This document shows positions 7,536 through 7,876 of a stretch of DNA of 7,876 nt, piece after piece. Within the stretch, counting starts at the first letter, position 1; each line of letters opens with the position of its first letter. The notes beneath the pieces are model-generated. The model was not told the origin of the DNA. It saw only the letters and a list, made by a program, of their open reading frames with translations, and searched no databases. The DNA comes from Plastoroseomonas sp036499545 (GTDB taxonomy: Bacteria; Pseudomonadota; Alphaproteobacteria; Acetobacterales; Acetobacteraceae), in the NCBI GenBank assembly GCA_036499545.1, contig DASYDR010000164.1, positions 1-7,876 of the forward strand, given 5' to 3'. The position numbers and the translations under genes were made by a program.

Positions 7536-7876
7536 CGGGGCGGGACGGGGGCGCCGATCTGGTGGCACCGCCGGGCGAAAGCCCGGTGGTGGTGCTGGTG
7601 CGCCCCCAGCTTGCGGACAATATCGGCGCCGCCGCCCGCGCCATGGCCAATGGCGGGCTGTTCCACCTGCGCCTGGTGGCGCCGCGCGACGGCTGGCCGC
7701 AGGAGAAGGCCTGGCGCACCGCCTCCGGCGCCGACCGCATTCTGGAAGAGGCCCAGGTTTTCGAGACGGTGGCGGACGCGGTGGCCGATCTGCATCATGT
7801 CGCCGCCACCTGCCCGCGCCCGCGCCATATCATCAAGCCGATCCTGACGGCACGGGGGGCTGCCGCCGAATTGCGC
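7532..7876 (+). CDS. trmJ: TrmJ-like tRNA (cytidine/uridine-2'-O)-methyltransferase, 5' part (3' end outside window)
   Basis: The first 115 codons are present and the frame is still open at the window edge; family members are roughly 250 residues long. The sequence fits the SPOUT (TrmH-type) fold: VVVLVRPQLADNIGAAARAMANGGL at about 19-43 carries the family motif with Asn31-Ile-Gly and Arg37, followed by LRLVAPRDGWPQEKAWRTASGA and a later TCPRPRHIIKP segment near 97-107. This combination is typical of alphaproteobacterial TrmJ, which 2'-O-methylates the wobble-side anticodon-loop position 32 of some tRNAs using S-adenosylmethionine. The C-terminal SAM-binding knot is not visible, so other TrmH group members cannot be fully excluded. 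The ATG at 7532 overlaps the previous stop as ATGA, implying coupled translation with the exported DUF305 protein despite no obvious functional link. Confidence 0.87.
   Translation, partial: MTGRDGGADLVAPPGESPVVVLVRPQLADNIGAAARAMANGGLFHLRLVAPRDGWPQEKAWRTASGADRILEEAQVFETVADAVADLHHVAATCPRPRHIIKPILTARGAAAELR

Overview
All genes in this window lie on the + strand. The DNA is GC-rich, with third codon positions dominated by G and C and only short gaps between genes. Together with the look of the proteins (a short alphaproteobacterial-type glutamyl-tRNA synthetase, TrmJ, a glutamine-dependent NAD synthase), this suggests a high-GC alphaproteobacterium, perhaps of the Acetobacteraceae/Roseomonas type. 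That placement is inference from general resemblance; no search was run.

Region 1 (1-3372) is a NAD salvage block. It holds the 3' part of a nicotinate phosphoribosyltransferase-like gene, a ten-helix EamA/DMT transporter that overlaps it by four bases, and a complete two-domain NAD+ synthase (nadE) after a 31-base gap. The enzymes cover the first and last steps from nicotinate to NAD+. The transporter's substrate is unknown.

Region 2 (3373-3511) is a short intergenic stretch made almost entirely of inverted repeats. A long stem begins at the nadE stop codon, a 6-bp hairpin follows, and a 16-bp stem with a GGAA loop folds over the start codon of the next gene, placing part of its Shine-Dalgarno sequence in the loop. 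This is the most unusual non-coding feature in the window.

Region 3 (3512-5540) holds two small genes of unknown function that are diverged tandem copies of one domain, followed by glutamyl-tRNA synthetase (gltX). The three are joined by GTGA and ATGA stop/start overlaps, so translation is probably coupled.

Region 4 (5541-7876) has a 151-base leader with a possible 13-codon peptide containing one Cys codon and a hairpin, then cysteinyl-tRNA synthetase (cysS), a small exported Met/His-containing DUF305 protein, and the 5' part of a TrmJ-like tRNA 2'-O-methyltransferase that runs off the window. I see no tRNA or rRNA gene, insertion sequence, CRISPR array or origin. Most of the window is housekeeping. 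The parts worth a second look are the structured 3371-3516 segment, the paralogous pair before gltX, and the cysS leader.
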